Shown: positions 51,281 through 59,663 of the stretch, piece after piece
Layout: every line of letters begins with the position of its first letter
Numbering within the stretch: position 1 is the stretch's first letter
Origin: Roseiarcus sp963798015
GTDB lineage: Bacteria > Pseudomonadota > Alphaproteobacteria > Rhizobiales > Beijerinckiaceae
Direction of reading: 5' to 3'
NCBI GenBank assembly: GCA_963798015.1
Contig: CAWCSA010000002.1
Location: 124,001 to 188,000, forward strand
Length of the DNA stretch: 64,000 nt
Translations under genes and position numbers: made by a program
The notes under the pieces: model-generated
What the model was told of the DNA's origin: nothing
The model's input: only the letters and a program-made list of their open reading frames with translations
Database searches by the model: none

Positions 51281-51829
51281 ATGCGAATGGAGATTAGAGC
51301 TCTTGGAGCGTTCGTAGGCGTTATGCTTGTGTTCGGCGCGTCGGCGTCTCGTGCGGCGATCGTTGAGGCGATCATCGACACTGACGCAGATACGACGGTT
51401 GGCAGCATCACGTTCCCGACGTTGAGCGGCGACAGCGACGCTCGCGTGCTGTTTTCCTACAGCGGGTTCACGCAGGCGGACATCACGTCGATTTCCTGGG
51501 CCCTCGATCCGACCACCGACGCCGTGGTCGCGCTCGATCTCAAAGCATTGCAGGGCGACAACCCCTGCCCGAACAGCCAACCGAGTTGTTCGAACTCGAC
51601 CGTGAGTTTCTCACCCGTGCTGGAGAAATCGGGTGGCGTTAGCTGCAGCTTATCTGGCGGCGTGGAACGGTGCCTTGAGGGTCTCGGACAGAAGGACATC
51701 GCATTTGTCCCACTCGCCGTCCCGGAGCTTTCGACATGGGCCATGATGGTCGTTGGTTTCGTTGGCCTCGGCCTTGCGAGGCGACGATCGATGAGACAGG
51801 CGGCGGGCAAACCGGCGGCAGCCGTTTAG
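51281..51829 (+). CDS. PEP-CTERM sorting-domain protein, duplicate copy 2
   Basis: 182 residues from ATG 51281 with GCAGGGGG upstream. It aligns along its whole length with the protein at 50411-50932: same signal peptide (GASASRAAIVE), VGSITFPTLSGDSDARVLF and DITSISWALDPTTDAVVALDL. The Cys-containing part is diverged (NPCPNSQPSCSNS, then VSCSLSGGVERCLEG). The sorting signal reads VPELSTWAMMVVGFVGLGL, so the PEP tripeptide has become PEL, which could affect exosortase recognition. The C-terminus ends in RRRSMRQAAGKPAAAV. Confidence 0.85.
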   Translation: MRMEIRALGAFVGVMLVFGASASRAAIVEAIIDTDADTTVGSITFPTLSGDSDARVLFSYSGFTQADITSISWALDPTTDAVVALDLKALQGDNPCPNSQPSCSNSTVSFSPVLEKSGGVSCSLSGGVERCLEGLGQKDIAFVPLAVPELSTWAMMVVGFVGLGLARRRSMRQAAGKPAAAV

Positions 51830-51897
51830 TCATCCCGCGCAAGCAGGAATCTAAAGTCGCAGCGGCGCTGATGGATGCCCGCTTTCGCGGGCATGAC
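51829..51897. repeat. Palindromic dispersed repeat (copy in duplication unit 2)
   Basis: GTCATCCCGCGCAAGCAGG to GATGCCCGCTTTCGCGGGCATGAC, aligned with 50951-51020 with few changes. The element therefore predates the tandem duplication. Confidence 0.7.
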
Positions 51898-51963
51898 AGC
51901 CAAGCGTTCGTTGAGCATCCGGTGCGCCTGGTGGCGCGCGGGCCGTATCGCCAGGCGGGCACA

Positions 51964-52314
51964 GCTCGAGCGGGAATGTCTTGCAGAAAATCAGAAATTG
52001 CATTAAGCTTGCCCCAATGAACAATCCGTTTATCCGTCATACCAAATCGTTGGCTAGCCATTTCGACAGCGCTTTCACGACGGCAAAAGGGGTAGGAAAA
52101 AACGTTTCAGGTTTTATCCGGCTTAACCCATTGAAAAGTCTCAATTCGCACGAGAGAATCCAAGGAAATACAAGGAAATCCAACCTCTGAAATCGGGGGT
52201 TTTCGCGGCGAAACGGCGAAGCGCCAAGAAAACCCAAACCCGGGTCGACCGGACTGAAATGGCGAGCCCGCCCCGAGAAGGAGCCGAACCGGCTCATCCA
52301 AGGGAAAAAGCGCC
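51964..52314. other. Intergenic region without a supported gene
   Basis: About 350 bases between the duplication and the aldo/keto reductase stop. It contains a near-direct repeat (AAGGAAATACAAGGAAATCC) and, on the minus strand at 52124-52137, the 14-mer TTTTCAATGGGTTA that is also in the AT-rich repeat copy A. A possible short frame at 52018-52190 has no ribosome site or recognisable content. Confidence 0.5.
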
Positions 52315-53265
52315 CTAGGGCGCGCTGGCGGCGTTGAGCGCGTCCATGTCGGCTCCTGTCAGCGCAAGCTCGGTTGCGCGCGCCAGGCTCTCGGTCTGTT
52401 CGATCGAGGTGGCGCTGGCGATCGGCGCGGTGACGCCGGGCCGGGCCATGGCCCAGGCGAGCGCGACCTCCGCGGGTTTTGCTTTGTGGCTGGCCGCCAC
52501 CGCTTCGAGCGCGTCGACGATCCGAAATCCACGCGGGTTGAGATAGGCCTTGACCCCGTCGCCGCGCGGACTCTTGGAGAGATCGGCCTCGCTGCGGTAC
52601 TTGCCTGTGAGGAACCCCTTGGCGAGGCTGAAGTAGGTGACGACGCCGATCTGCTCGCGCTGGCAGAGGTCGGCGAGCGCGCCGTCAAATTCCTTGCGGT
52701 CGGCGAGATTGTATTCTGGCTGCAGAACCTCGTAGCGCGGCAATCCCTTCGCCTTTGACGCCGCGAGCGCGGCCTCGAGCAGCTTGACGCTGAGGTTCGA
52801 GGCGCCACACCAGCGGATCTTTCCCTGTTCGATCAGGCGCTGATAGGCGCCGAGCGTCTCCTCGACCGGCGTCGCCATGTCCGGCCAGTGGGACAGATAA
52901 AGGTCGATCGCCTCGATCTGCAGCCGCTTGAGCGACGCCTCGACCGCCTCTGCGATATAACGCGCCGATAGGCCTTCCTTTCCCTTGCCCATCGGCGAGC
53001 CGACCTTGGTGATAACGACGACCCGGCTGCGATTCCCGCGCGCCTTCATCCATTCGCCGATGATCGTCTCCGATTCACCCCCTGAATTGCCTGGGACCCA
53101 GGCCGAATAGACGTCGGCGGTGTCGATGGCGTTGAGGCCCGCTGCAGCGAACCGGTCGAGCACGTCGAACGACGTTTTTTTGTCGGCGGTCCAGCCGAAC
53201 ACGTTACCGCCGAACACGAGCGGGGCGACGTTGAGATCGGTGCGGCCTAGGCGACGGGTCTGCAT
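52315..53265 (-). CDS. Aldo/keto reductase
   Basis: 316 residues from ATG 53265 behind AAGGAG. The AKR fold and tetrad are visible: catalytic Asp and Tyr in NAIDTADVYSAW, Lys in VVITKVGSPMG and His in YLSHWPDM. The C-terminal NADP-binding part has PIASATSIEQTESLARA. It is the YajO/PdxI-like or L-glyceraldehyde-reductase-like group by pattern. It probably reduces aldehydes or sugars with NADPH. It stands alone. Confidence 0.92.
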   Translation of the reverse strand: MQTRRLGRTDLNVAPLVFGGNVFGWTADKKTSFDVLDRFAAAGLNAIDTADVYSAWVPGNSGGESETIIGEWMKARGNRSRVVVITKVGSPMGKGKEGLSARYIAEAVEASLKRLQIEAIDLYLSHWPDMATPVEETLGAYQRLIEQGKIRWCGASNLSVKLLEAALAASKAKGLPRYEVLQPEYNLADRKEFDGALADLCQREQIGVVTYFSLAKGFLTGKYRSEADLSKSPRGDGVKAYLNPRGFRIVDALEAVAASHKAKPAEVALAWAMARPGVTAPIASATSIEQTESLARATELALTGADMDALNAASAP

Positions 53266-53486
53266 GAATTTCTCCTTGATGCCGAAAAGGATAACGTAAG
53301 ATTGGGGATGCGGGGAAGGGCGGAAGGCGCAAGTTTCCGTGTCGGCGCTGTCGGAAGAGGCTGCGCTGCAAAGTGGGTTCTGCAGCGGGTTCAACGTATT
53401 TGAAACGCCCTCTGTTCACGCGAACGCGATTTGGCGAACGGGCGGGTTGTCCGTTAAAGTGACGGGCAACCTCCCAAGAATGAGTG

Positions 53487-54947
53487 ATGATTCCCTCCGC
53501 AACTCACCGTCCGCTTGTGCTCGCCGCCGTCATGGCGGCGAATTTCATGATTGCGATCGAAGCGACGATCGTCTCCACCGCTATGCCGCAGATCGTCGGC
53601 CAGCTTGGCGGATTGCCGCTCTATAGCTGGGTGTTCTCGGCATTCCTGTTGACACAGACGGCGACCACCGTGGTGTTCGGCAAGCTCTCCGACCTCGTCG
53701 GCCGCAAGACGGTGATGCTGGTCGGGATCGCGGCTTTCCTCTTTGGCTCGATCCTGTGCGGATTCGCCTGGTCGATGCCGTCGCTGATCGTCTTCCGGCT
53801 GGTTCAGGGCATCGGCGCGGGCGCGGTTCAGCCAACTGCCATGACCATCGTTGGCGACCTCTATTCGGCGCATGAGCGGGCGAAAATCCAAGGCTGGCTG
53901 GCCAGTGTGTGGGCGTTGTCGGCGGTCCTCGGACCGCTCGTCGGCGCGCTCATCACCCAGCACTTTTCCTGGGCCTGGATCTTCTGGATGAACTTGCCGA
54001 TCGGCGCGCTCGCGGCGGCGGGGTTCTGGGCTTATTTGCACGAAAAAAGCGCTCGCGGCCGCGGCAGGATCGACCACCTGAGCGCCGGCATCTTCACCGT
54101 CGCCATCGCCGCCATCATGGCCGATCTCACCGCGCTTTCGACCTCGGGGCCGATCGAAATCGGGCTCACCACCCTGGTCGCCGCCGTTGCGGTCGTGCTG
54201 TTTGTCTTACAGGAGCGCCGATCTCCGGAGCCGATGATTTCGCTTGAGCTTTGGGGACGCCGGCCGATCGCCGCGGCCAACGGCGCCTCGCTTCTCGCCG
54301 GCATGGTGATGATGGGCCTCACCACGTTTCTGCCGGTGTTCGTGCAGGGGGTGATGCAGAAGCCGCCCTTGATCGGCGGTTTCGCCCTCTCCGCAATGGT
54401 GCTGGGATGGCCGATCGGGGCGACGACCGGCGTACGCTTCTTCCGACGCTTTGGCGTGCGCTCCGTTTTGCGGGTCGGCGGCGTGCTCATTCCGTTGGGC
54501 GCGCTCTTTTTCCTCTTCCTCAACGGGGACAGTTCGCCCATCGTGGCCGGTCTTGGCTCGCTCATCGTCGGGCTCGGTATGGGTCTCTCCAGCAGCGCCT
54601 CGATCATATTGATCCAGGAAATCGTCAGTTGGTCCGAGCGCGGAAGCGTGACCGCGTCCTATATCTTCGCTCGCAGTCTCGGCAGCACGTTCGGCGCGAC
54701 CGTGTTCGGCGCAGTGCTCAATTTCGGTCTCCTTCGATCCGGCCACGCCGGCGCGACATCGGATCAGCTGCGGGATCTTCTGGAGCAGGGTTCGGAAGCG
54801 GTGGGCGAGCCCGGGCTTCGCGCTGCGCTCGAACAGTCTCTTCACCTTACTTTCGTTTCCATGTTCGCGATCGCGCTCATGGTCGCGGCGACGCTGTTTC
54901 TGGTGCCGAGGGTCTCATTCGCCGCCAGGCGCGCGCCCGCCGAGTGA
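53487..54947 (+). CDS. MFS multidrug efflux transporter (DHA2/EmrB family)
   Basis: 486 residues from ATG 53487 (GTG 53484 possible). Fourteen or so hydrophobic segments. Motif A is seen in FGKLSDLVGRKTVMLVG, motif C in LGPLVGALITQHFSW, and the EmrB-type first helix in FMIAIEATIVSTAMPQI with an acidic residue. This is a proton-driven exporter of hydrophobic compounds. It ends six bases before the convergent stop of the RpiR regulator gene. Its regulator is not obvious. Confidence 0.92.
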   Translation: MIPSATHRPLVLAAVMAANFMIAIEATIVSTAMPQIVGQLGGLPLYSWVFSAFLLTQTATTVVFGKLSDLVGRKTVMLVGIAAFLFGSILCGFAWSMPSLIVFRLVQGIGAGAVQPTAMTIVGDLYSAHERAKIQGWLASVWALSAVLGPLVGALITQHFSWAWIFWMNLPIGALAAAGFWAYLHEKSARGRGRIDHLSAGIFTVAIAAIMADLTALSTSGPIEIGLTTLVAAVAVVLFVLQERRSPEPMISLELWGRRPIAAANGASLLAGMVMMGLTTFLPVFVQGVMQKPPLIGGFALSAMVLGWPIGATTGVRFFRRFGVRSVLRVGGVLIPLGALFFLFLNGDSSPIVAGLGSLIVGLGMGLSSSASIILIQEIVSWSERGSVTASYIFARSLGSTFGATVFGAVLNFGLLRSGHAGATSDQLRDLLEQGSEAVGEPGLRAALEQSLHLTFVSMFAIALMVAATLFLVPRVSFAARRAPAE

Positions 54948-54953
54948 GCTGAA

Positions 54954-55799
54954 TTACGCGGCCGCTTTCGCCCGCTTTTCGCCAACCGCTACGGCGAGCG
55001 TCATCGCCAGGCAAAACGTCGCCGACAGCGAACGGAACGAGCCGAAGTCGCTCTCGACGACCTCGAACCGGACATCGGCGAGGCCAGCGAGCGGCGACAG
55101 CGCGCTGTCCGTGATGACGACAATCGGGACGCCTGCGCGTCGCGCGCGTTTGGCGAGGTCGACGGTGAAAGGCGTATAGGGCGAGAAGCTGACTGCAATC
55201 AGCGCGTCGCCAGGGCCTGCCTGCGCGAGCTCTTCCGGCCCGAGCCCGCCCACATTATCGATGAGGCAGGCCGGGACGCCGAGCTGGGACAGCGCGTAGG
55301 TCAGGTAATGGGCGACGCAGAAGGACCGTCTCTGCCCGAGGCAATGGATGGTCCGCGCGCGAGCCAGAAGGTTGACCGCCAGGTCAAGCTCGCGTCGCTG
55401 CACACCCTCGCGCAGCCGGGCGATCGAATCGGCCGCTGAATCAGCAAATCCGAAGAGAAGATTGGTCGGATCGCCGCTGTCGTGGGCGTTCTGCTGCAAC
55501 GCCCGGAGGCGCTCGGAATAATCGGGCCAGCGGTTGCGCAGGCGCGAGCGAAAGAGTTCCTGCAACTCGGAAAAGCCGGCGAAGCCCAACGTCTGGGCGA
55601 ACCGCACGAGCGTCGAGGCCTGCACCTCGGCGTTGCGGGCGAGCGCGGAGGCGGTGCCCAGGGCAAATTCGTCCGGATGCTCAAGCGCGTAAGCCGCGGC
55701 TTGCCTGAGGCGCTTGGGCAGACGCGGTTCGATCTCGATCAGCCGGCGCTGAAAGGCGTCGAAGCTTTCCGGCGGTTCGATTGCTGCGTCGTGGCTCAT
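54954..55799 (-). CDS. MurR/RpiR-family transcriptional regulator
   Basis: 281 residues from ATG 55799. The N-terminal helix-turn-helix domain (residues about 10-85) has LPKRLRQAAAYALEHPDEFALG and STLVRFAQTLGFAGFSELQELF. The C-terminal SIS domain has HCLGQRRSFCVAHYLTYAL, DALIAVSFSPYTPFTVDLA and VVITDSALSPLAG. Such regulators sense phosphorylated sugars and control sugar catabolism. It is divergent from a Gfo/Idh/MocA dehydrogenase gene; the 147-base gap holds a palindrome that may be its operator. Confidence 0.92.
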   Translation of the reverse strand: MSHDAAIEPPESFDAFQRRLIEIEPRLPKRLRQAAAYALEHPDEFALGTASALARNAEVQASTLVRFAQTLGFAGFSELQELFRSRLRNRWPDYSERLRALQQNAHDSGDPTNLLFGFADSAADSIARLREGVQRRELDLAVNLLARARTIHCLGQRRSFCVAHYLTYALSQLGVPACLIDNVGGLGPEELAQAGPGDALIAVSFSPYTPFTVDLAKRARRAGVPIVVITDSALSPLAGLADVRFEVVESDFGSFRSLSATFCLAMTLAVAVGEKRAKAAA

Positions 55800-55867
55800 C
55801 GCTGTCTTTCGCGCCCCGCGACGCCCGCGTTCGCCTGAGTTATTCTGCCGACACCGACACGAATAGA

Positions 55868-55885
55868 ACAGATATTCCAATCTGT
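55868..55885. promoter_or_regulatory. Candidate RpiR operator in the divergent gap
   Basis: ACAGAT and ATCTGT flank ATTCCA to make an 18-base dyad, within the larger CGACAC...GTGTCG context. AT-rich DNA with possible -10 elements follows toward the dehydrogenase gene. The position between regulator and target makes an operator likely; it is not proven. Confidence 0.5.
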
Positions 55886-55946
55886 GTCGCGTATGAAATA
55901 TTTGTATTAGCGGCGCTGGGTAGGGGCGCCAAAATCGGGGCGAACG

Positions 55947-57059
55947 ATGCGCACAATCGGGGTGGGACTCATCGGCACTGGCTACATGGGCAAGTGTCAT
56001 GCGCTGGCGTGGACCGGCGTCCACGCGGTGTTCGACGATACACCGATCGTCAGGCGCGTCATGCTGTGCGAGGTCGAGGAAGGGCTGGCGCGTCGGAAGG
56101 CCGACGAGTTCGGCTTCGAATCCTCGACCGACGACTGGCGCGCGCTGATCGCGGATCCGGGCGTGGAGGTCGTTTCGATCACCACTCCCAACGCCCTACA
56201 CGCGCCGATGGCGATCGCGGCGCTCGAAGCGGGCAAGCATGTGTGGTGCGAAAAGCCGATGGCGCCGTCGCTCGAAGATTCCGAGCGCATGGCGGCGGCG
56301 GCGCGCGCCTCCGGCTGCGTCGCCATACTCGGCTATAATTATATCCAGAGCCCGGCCGTCCGCTTCATCGACAAGCTTCTTAAGAGCGACGCGATCGGAT
56401 TGCTCACCCATTTTCGCCTCGAGATGGATGAGGACTACATGGCCGATTCCGAGGCGCCCTTTTCCTGGCGCAGCCAGGCGAGGTCCGGCTACGGCGCCCT
56501 GGATGATTTCGCCGTCCACCCTTTAAGCCTGATCGCGACCCTGATCGGCGCGCCGCGTGAAGTTTTCGGCGAGATGAGCAAGCCTTATCCCAACCGCCCG
56601 GACGGGGGCGGACGGCGCGAGGTCGAGACGTTCGACATCGCGACATCGCTCGTCCGGATGGCCGACGGCGCGTCGGGAACGATCCAGGTCAGCCGCTGCG
56701 CCTGGGGCCGCAAAGGCCGCCTTCAGTTGCAGATCTTTGGCGCGCGGGGCGCGATCGTCTTCGACCAGGAGCGTTTCAACGAGGTCGGGCTTTTTGTGGC
56801 GGAGGGGCCAGAGGAGGCGCAGGGGTTCAAGCAGGTTCTGATGGGCCCGTCGCACCCCCCTTATGAGCGCTTCATCGCCGCCCCCGGTCATCAGATGGGT
56901 TTCAACGACCTCAAGACCATCGAAGCCCACGAACTCCTGAACCGCATCCTGGGCCGCCCGGCGCTGGCCATGGATTTCGAGGGCGGCCTTGCCATCGAAC
57001 GAACCGTTCACGCGATCGCGCGCTCGAGCCGCGAGGGGCGATGGGTCTTGGTGGGCTAG
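55947..57059 (+). CDS. Gfo/Idh/MocA-family oxidoreductase
   Basis: 370 residues. The N-terminal NAD(P)-binding domain has VGLIGTGYMGKCHALAW and ITTPNALHAPMAIAALEAGKHVWCEKPMA (split; the conserved EKP is present). The C-terminal domain has the acidic substrate loop ALDDFAVHPLSLIATLIG with its conserved His. These enzymes oxidise or reduce sugars and inositols; the substrate is unknown. The divergent RpiR gene suggests control by a phosphosugar or polyol. It could be linked functionally to the ABC importer at 10.5-14 kb and xylulokinase, but not by proximity. Confidence 0.92.
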   Translation: MRTIGVGLIGTGYMGKCHALAWTGVHAVFDDTPIVRRVMLCEVEEGLARRKADEFGFESSTDDWRALIADPGVEVVSITTPNALHAPMAIAALEAGKHVWCEKPMAPSLEDSERMAAAARASGCVAILGYNYIQSPAVRFIDKLLKSDAIGLLTHFRLEMDEDYMADSEAPFSWRSQARSGYGALDDFAVHPLSLIATLIGAPREVFGEMSKPYPNRPDGGGRREVETFDIATSLVRMADGASGTIQVSRCAWGRKGRLQLQIFGARGAIVFDQERFNEVGLFVAEGPEEAQGFKQVLMGPSHPPYERFIAAPGHQMGFNDLKTIEAHELLNRILGRPALAMDFEGGLAIERTVHAIARSSREGRWVLVG

Positions 57060-57480
57060 TGGTAGAAAATCTTACGCTCGGCGCGGGCCCAACCGCCGAG
57101 CAGACAGCCGGAATCGACCCGAAGCAAACGAACAGTGCGTTTCGCTTTAAGGTCCGCTTCGCGCAAACAGCGGTCATTCCTGTGCTCGCTGGCAAAGGCT
57201 CAACTCGACCCATCCCAGCCATTCAGCGGAAGTTGGCCGTTTCTCGAAAGCGGACATGGAGAGCCCGTTACGTTTGCTGGTCGTCGACCATAGTTTGAAC
57301 CGATGCTGTCGGGTCGCTGCTAGCCGCGAGCCCACCTCCGCCTCAGTTAGGCTATGCCCAAAAAGATGTCCGATCTAGGCTGCCGATTCACGTGGTGGCA
57401 TACGACAGGAATTCCAGCCGAAGCTCGGATACATCAAGTCTAGTACACCGATTGCTGATCGCGGCTTCATGCCGGTCGGG
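57060..57480. other. Intergenic region without a supported gene
   Basis: About 420 bases between the dehydrogenase stop and the convergent membrane protein. Short frames in all directions lack ribosome sites and family features; base composition is slightly lower in GC than the neighbours. Nothing else was seen. Confidence 0.5.
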
Positions 57481-58599
57481 TCATTCCTTGTCGGCCTCAT
57501 TGCCGAACAGGTGTGGATGCGGCGGCAGCGTGTCGCCCGGCCTGATCTCGTCATCGGCTCTCCTCGGCAACCAGGACGGATTGTCGTCGCCGTAAATGAG
57601 GTCGTGCACCGCGTTCTGCGACAGCAGGAACACGGCCAGGGCCACGCCCAGCCCGACCGGTGACAGCGCCAGGTGCGGCCGAAACCTCGGCTCGCTGCCC
57701 ACGCCCGTGACGACCAGAAACAACGCCATCAGGATCGGCGCGTGGCCGATCAGATCGACGCGCCCGAACGGAAAAACGGCCGCAAGCATCAGCCCGAGCA
57801 ATGCAAGCGCTGACAGCCGCCGGACCAGCGGCGACCACACCAGCCCAAACCCGAGTGCGAACTCGGCCACGCCGCTTATCGCAGTGAAGGTCGCAAACGG
57901 CAGTCCCAGCGCGAGATACGGCTTCTTCTCCAGCAGCGGCACATACCATGCGGGATAGTTGAACTTCTCCAGGCTCGCCCACATCATCGCGATGGCGACC
58001 CCGCACCTCAGGACGTCGAATCGTCGGCCATGCCAACGACCGCCGTCGCGGGCCGCTAGCACCAGGTACCCGGCGAGGCCGAAATCGAGCGCCAGATAGT
58101 CGAGCATGTGAAACAGGTCGTATTTGACCAGGGCGAACCCCCACAGCACAACGATCCCGATGGCGGATACGGCATACAGGCCGGGAAACAGCAGGCACGC
58201 CGCGATGCCAAGCTGCACCCAGCCCACCCACTCGGCCGAGGTGACCAGTTCCGGCGTGAGAATTGTCGTGCCGCCAGCAAACAGGGCGACGAACAGCGCG
58301 CCGATCGTGCAAACCATGAGGCGGTCGGCTGCTGCACGCGGCACGGAAGTCAACCGGTCCAGTATCCGCACGATGCCGCGGCCCAGCGGCCCATGCTCGA
58401 CCGCCCCGACGGCGAGCAACACGGCGGCCACGAGCGCTAACGCCGCCCAAAACGCCGGCAACGCCAGGGTGTCCGCGACCGGCACGGGCTTGGTCGACAC
58501 ATCGTAGGGCTCGAACCATTTCAGATGCGCTGCCGCCACACCGGGCCAGACAACACCGCCGCTGGCAGCGAATCCTTGCACGCATCGGCGCAGCTTCAT
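57481..58599 (-). CDS. Polytopic membrane protein of unknown function (DoxX-like region)
   Basis: 372 residues with a signal or first helix, then eight to ten membrane segments. A DoxX-like stretch lies near residues 200-250: MMWASLEKFNYPAWYVPLLE and LPFATFTAISGVAEFALGFG. After the N-terminal segment there is a short soluble part (HLKWFEPYDVSTKPVPV). The C-terminal tail is hydrophilic with PPHPHLFGNEADKE, where the His residues could bind metal. It has no operon partner; a regulator or metal-resistance neighbour is absent. Function unknown. Confidence 0.75.
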   Translation of the reverse strand: MKLRRCVQGFAASGGVVWPGVAAAHLKWFEPYDVSTKPVPVADTLALPAFWAALALVAAVLLAVGAVEHGPLGRGIVRILDRLTSVPRAAADRLMVCTIGALFVALFAGGTTILTPELVTSAEWVGWVQLGIAACLLFPGLYAVSAIGIVVLWGFALVKYDLFHMLDYLALDFGLAGYLVLAARDGGRWHGRRFDVLRCGVAIAMMWASLEKFNYPAWYVPLLEKKPYLALGLPFATFTAISGVAEFALGFGLVWSPLVRRLSALALLGLMLAAVFPFGRVDLIGHAPILMALFLVVTGVGSEPRFRPHLALSPVGLGVALAVFLLSQNAVHDLIYGDDNPSWLPRRADDEIRPGDTLPPHPHLFGNEADKE

Positions 58600-59663
58600 G
58601 GGGGGGACGGTTCCGTGGGCAGTGGATCGACCGGCCCAAGCGACAGTTACTTGCTGTCAAACAAGGATACGCGTCAACATGCAATCCACGCGGACCGTCA
58701 GGCTTGGGGCGGCGATTCGGCTATTTCGTCTGACAGATGCAAGCCGAGGTCGATTTGCAATGCGAGATGCGCCCGATATGGCTCGGTGTGTCCTCGGCCT
58801 TCGCCGCCGACGGCTGGAAAAATTAGCGCCGGACCGGTCGATATTAGGCCAGGAAAAGCGACAGCCTCTTTCAGTCGCGGTCGGGGGTAATTCGATCGCG
58901 CCCTAAGAACGGCAGGCAATCAGCAGCCCGTTTTGTGCCAGCCCGGGATCGTTCGGTAGTGCGTCGGGGCCCGGATACGGCTTCCATTCCAATCGTAGAT
59001 AATCAGTCCTGCGTCGCGCAGACCTCACCGGCCTCCTTGAAGCAGCCGGTTATCCCGTCGATCGGCAGATTGCATGTGATGCGCACCGCCTGCTGGCCTT
59101 TCCGGTGCGAATGTCTGCTCTAGGCAGACCGCGCCCAGGACCGGACAGACGGCTGTCCGCCCGAAGGCGACATCGACAGCTCAATGGGGCGATGTCCGCT
59201 TGACGTCGAACGCAGACCTCGCTGCCCGTTTGGACTCCCTGATGAGACAAGCGCCTGCCGGGAACCTGGCTTTTGATTTGAGTCCCTTACGCCGGGCTCA
59301 TTGACCCGATGGCAGCAAGTGGGCGGCGAGACAGGTCTTTAATACATATAAACAATGTATTTTTGACTTCCTCCGACCTCCGGGGCAGACGTCAATTGCA
59401 ACGGGGACGAACCAAGCAGGAAACGCGACCGGTTTCGGCGCCCAGCCCATTGAAATGTCGCGATCGGATTTGGTAGGCGCGTCGATGACAAGGGCCCGTT
59501 GCGCGAGGGCCGAACCTCGCCCCACTTTTTTAAGCGCGGAACTAAAACGGGTCTCAAGTCACTGAAAATATTGGGGCGTGCCGGTAAAATTGCGGCTAGA
59601 CCAGATCGCGACCGGAACGAGGCGCGACCGGAGTCGCAGCCGATAGCGCCTCGACACGCGCGT
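58600..59663. other. Kilobase gap without a supported gene
   Basis: About 1.06 kb between the membrane protein start and the aroA stop, which lie on the same strand. Reading it in all frames gave only short stretches. One minus-strand stretch ending near 59015 reads RITCNLPIDGITGCFKEAGE with three Cys but no start. The region may contain decayed sequence; no repeat or RNA was identified. Confidence 0.5.

Larger units (their letters stand above)
50225..51963 (+). repeat. Imperfect tandem duplication of about 870 bp, two copies
   Basis: Unit 1 (about 50225-51084) and unit 2 (51096-51963) contain, in the same order, the last codons of fadD, a leader with CCCCAAGCTAATCAACA, a PEP-CTERM gene, a palindromic repeat, and a tail with GTCGCCAGGCGGG or ATCGCCAGGCGGG. 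The offset is 871 bases at the fadD end. The copies differ throughout by substitutions and small indels, so the event is not recent. Confidence 0.9.

Noticed and set aside
51981..52190. Short plus-strand frame after the duplication
   Set aside because: No ribosome site or conserved feature; it overlaps a near-direct repeat.
58600..59557. Several short frames in the gap before aroA, including a Cys-containing one
   Set aside because: Starts are missing or overlap, and none matches a known family; evidence is too weak for a gene call.
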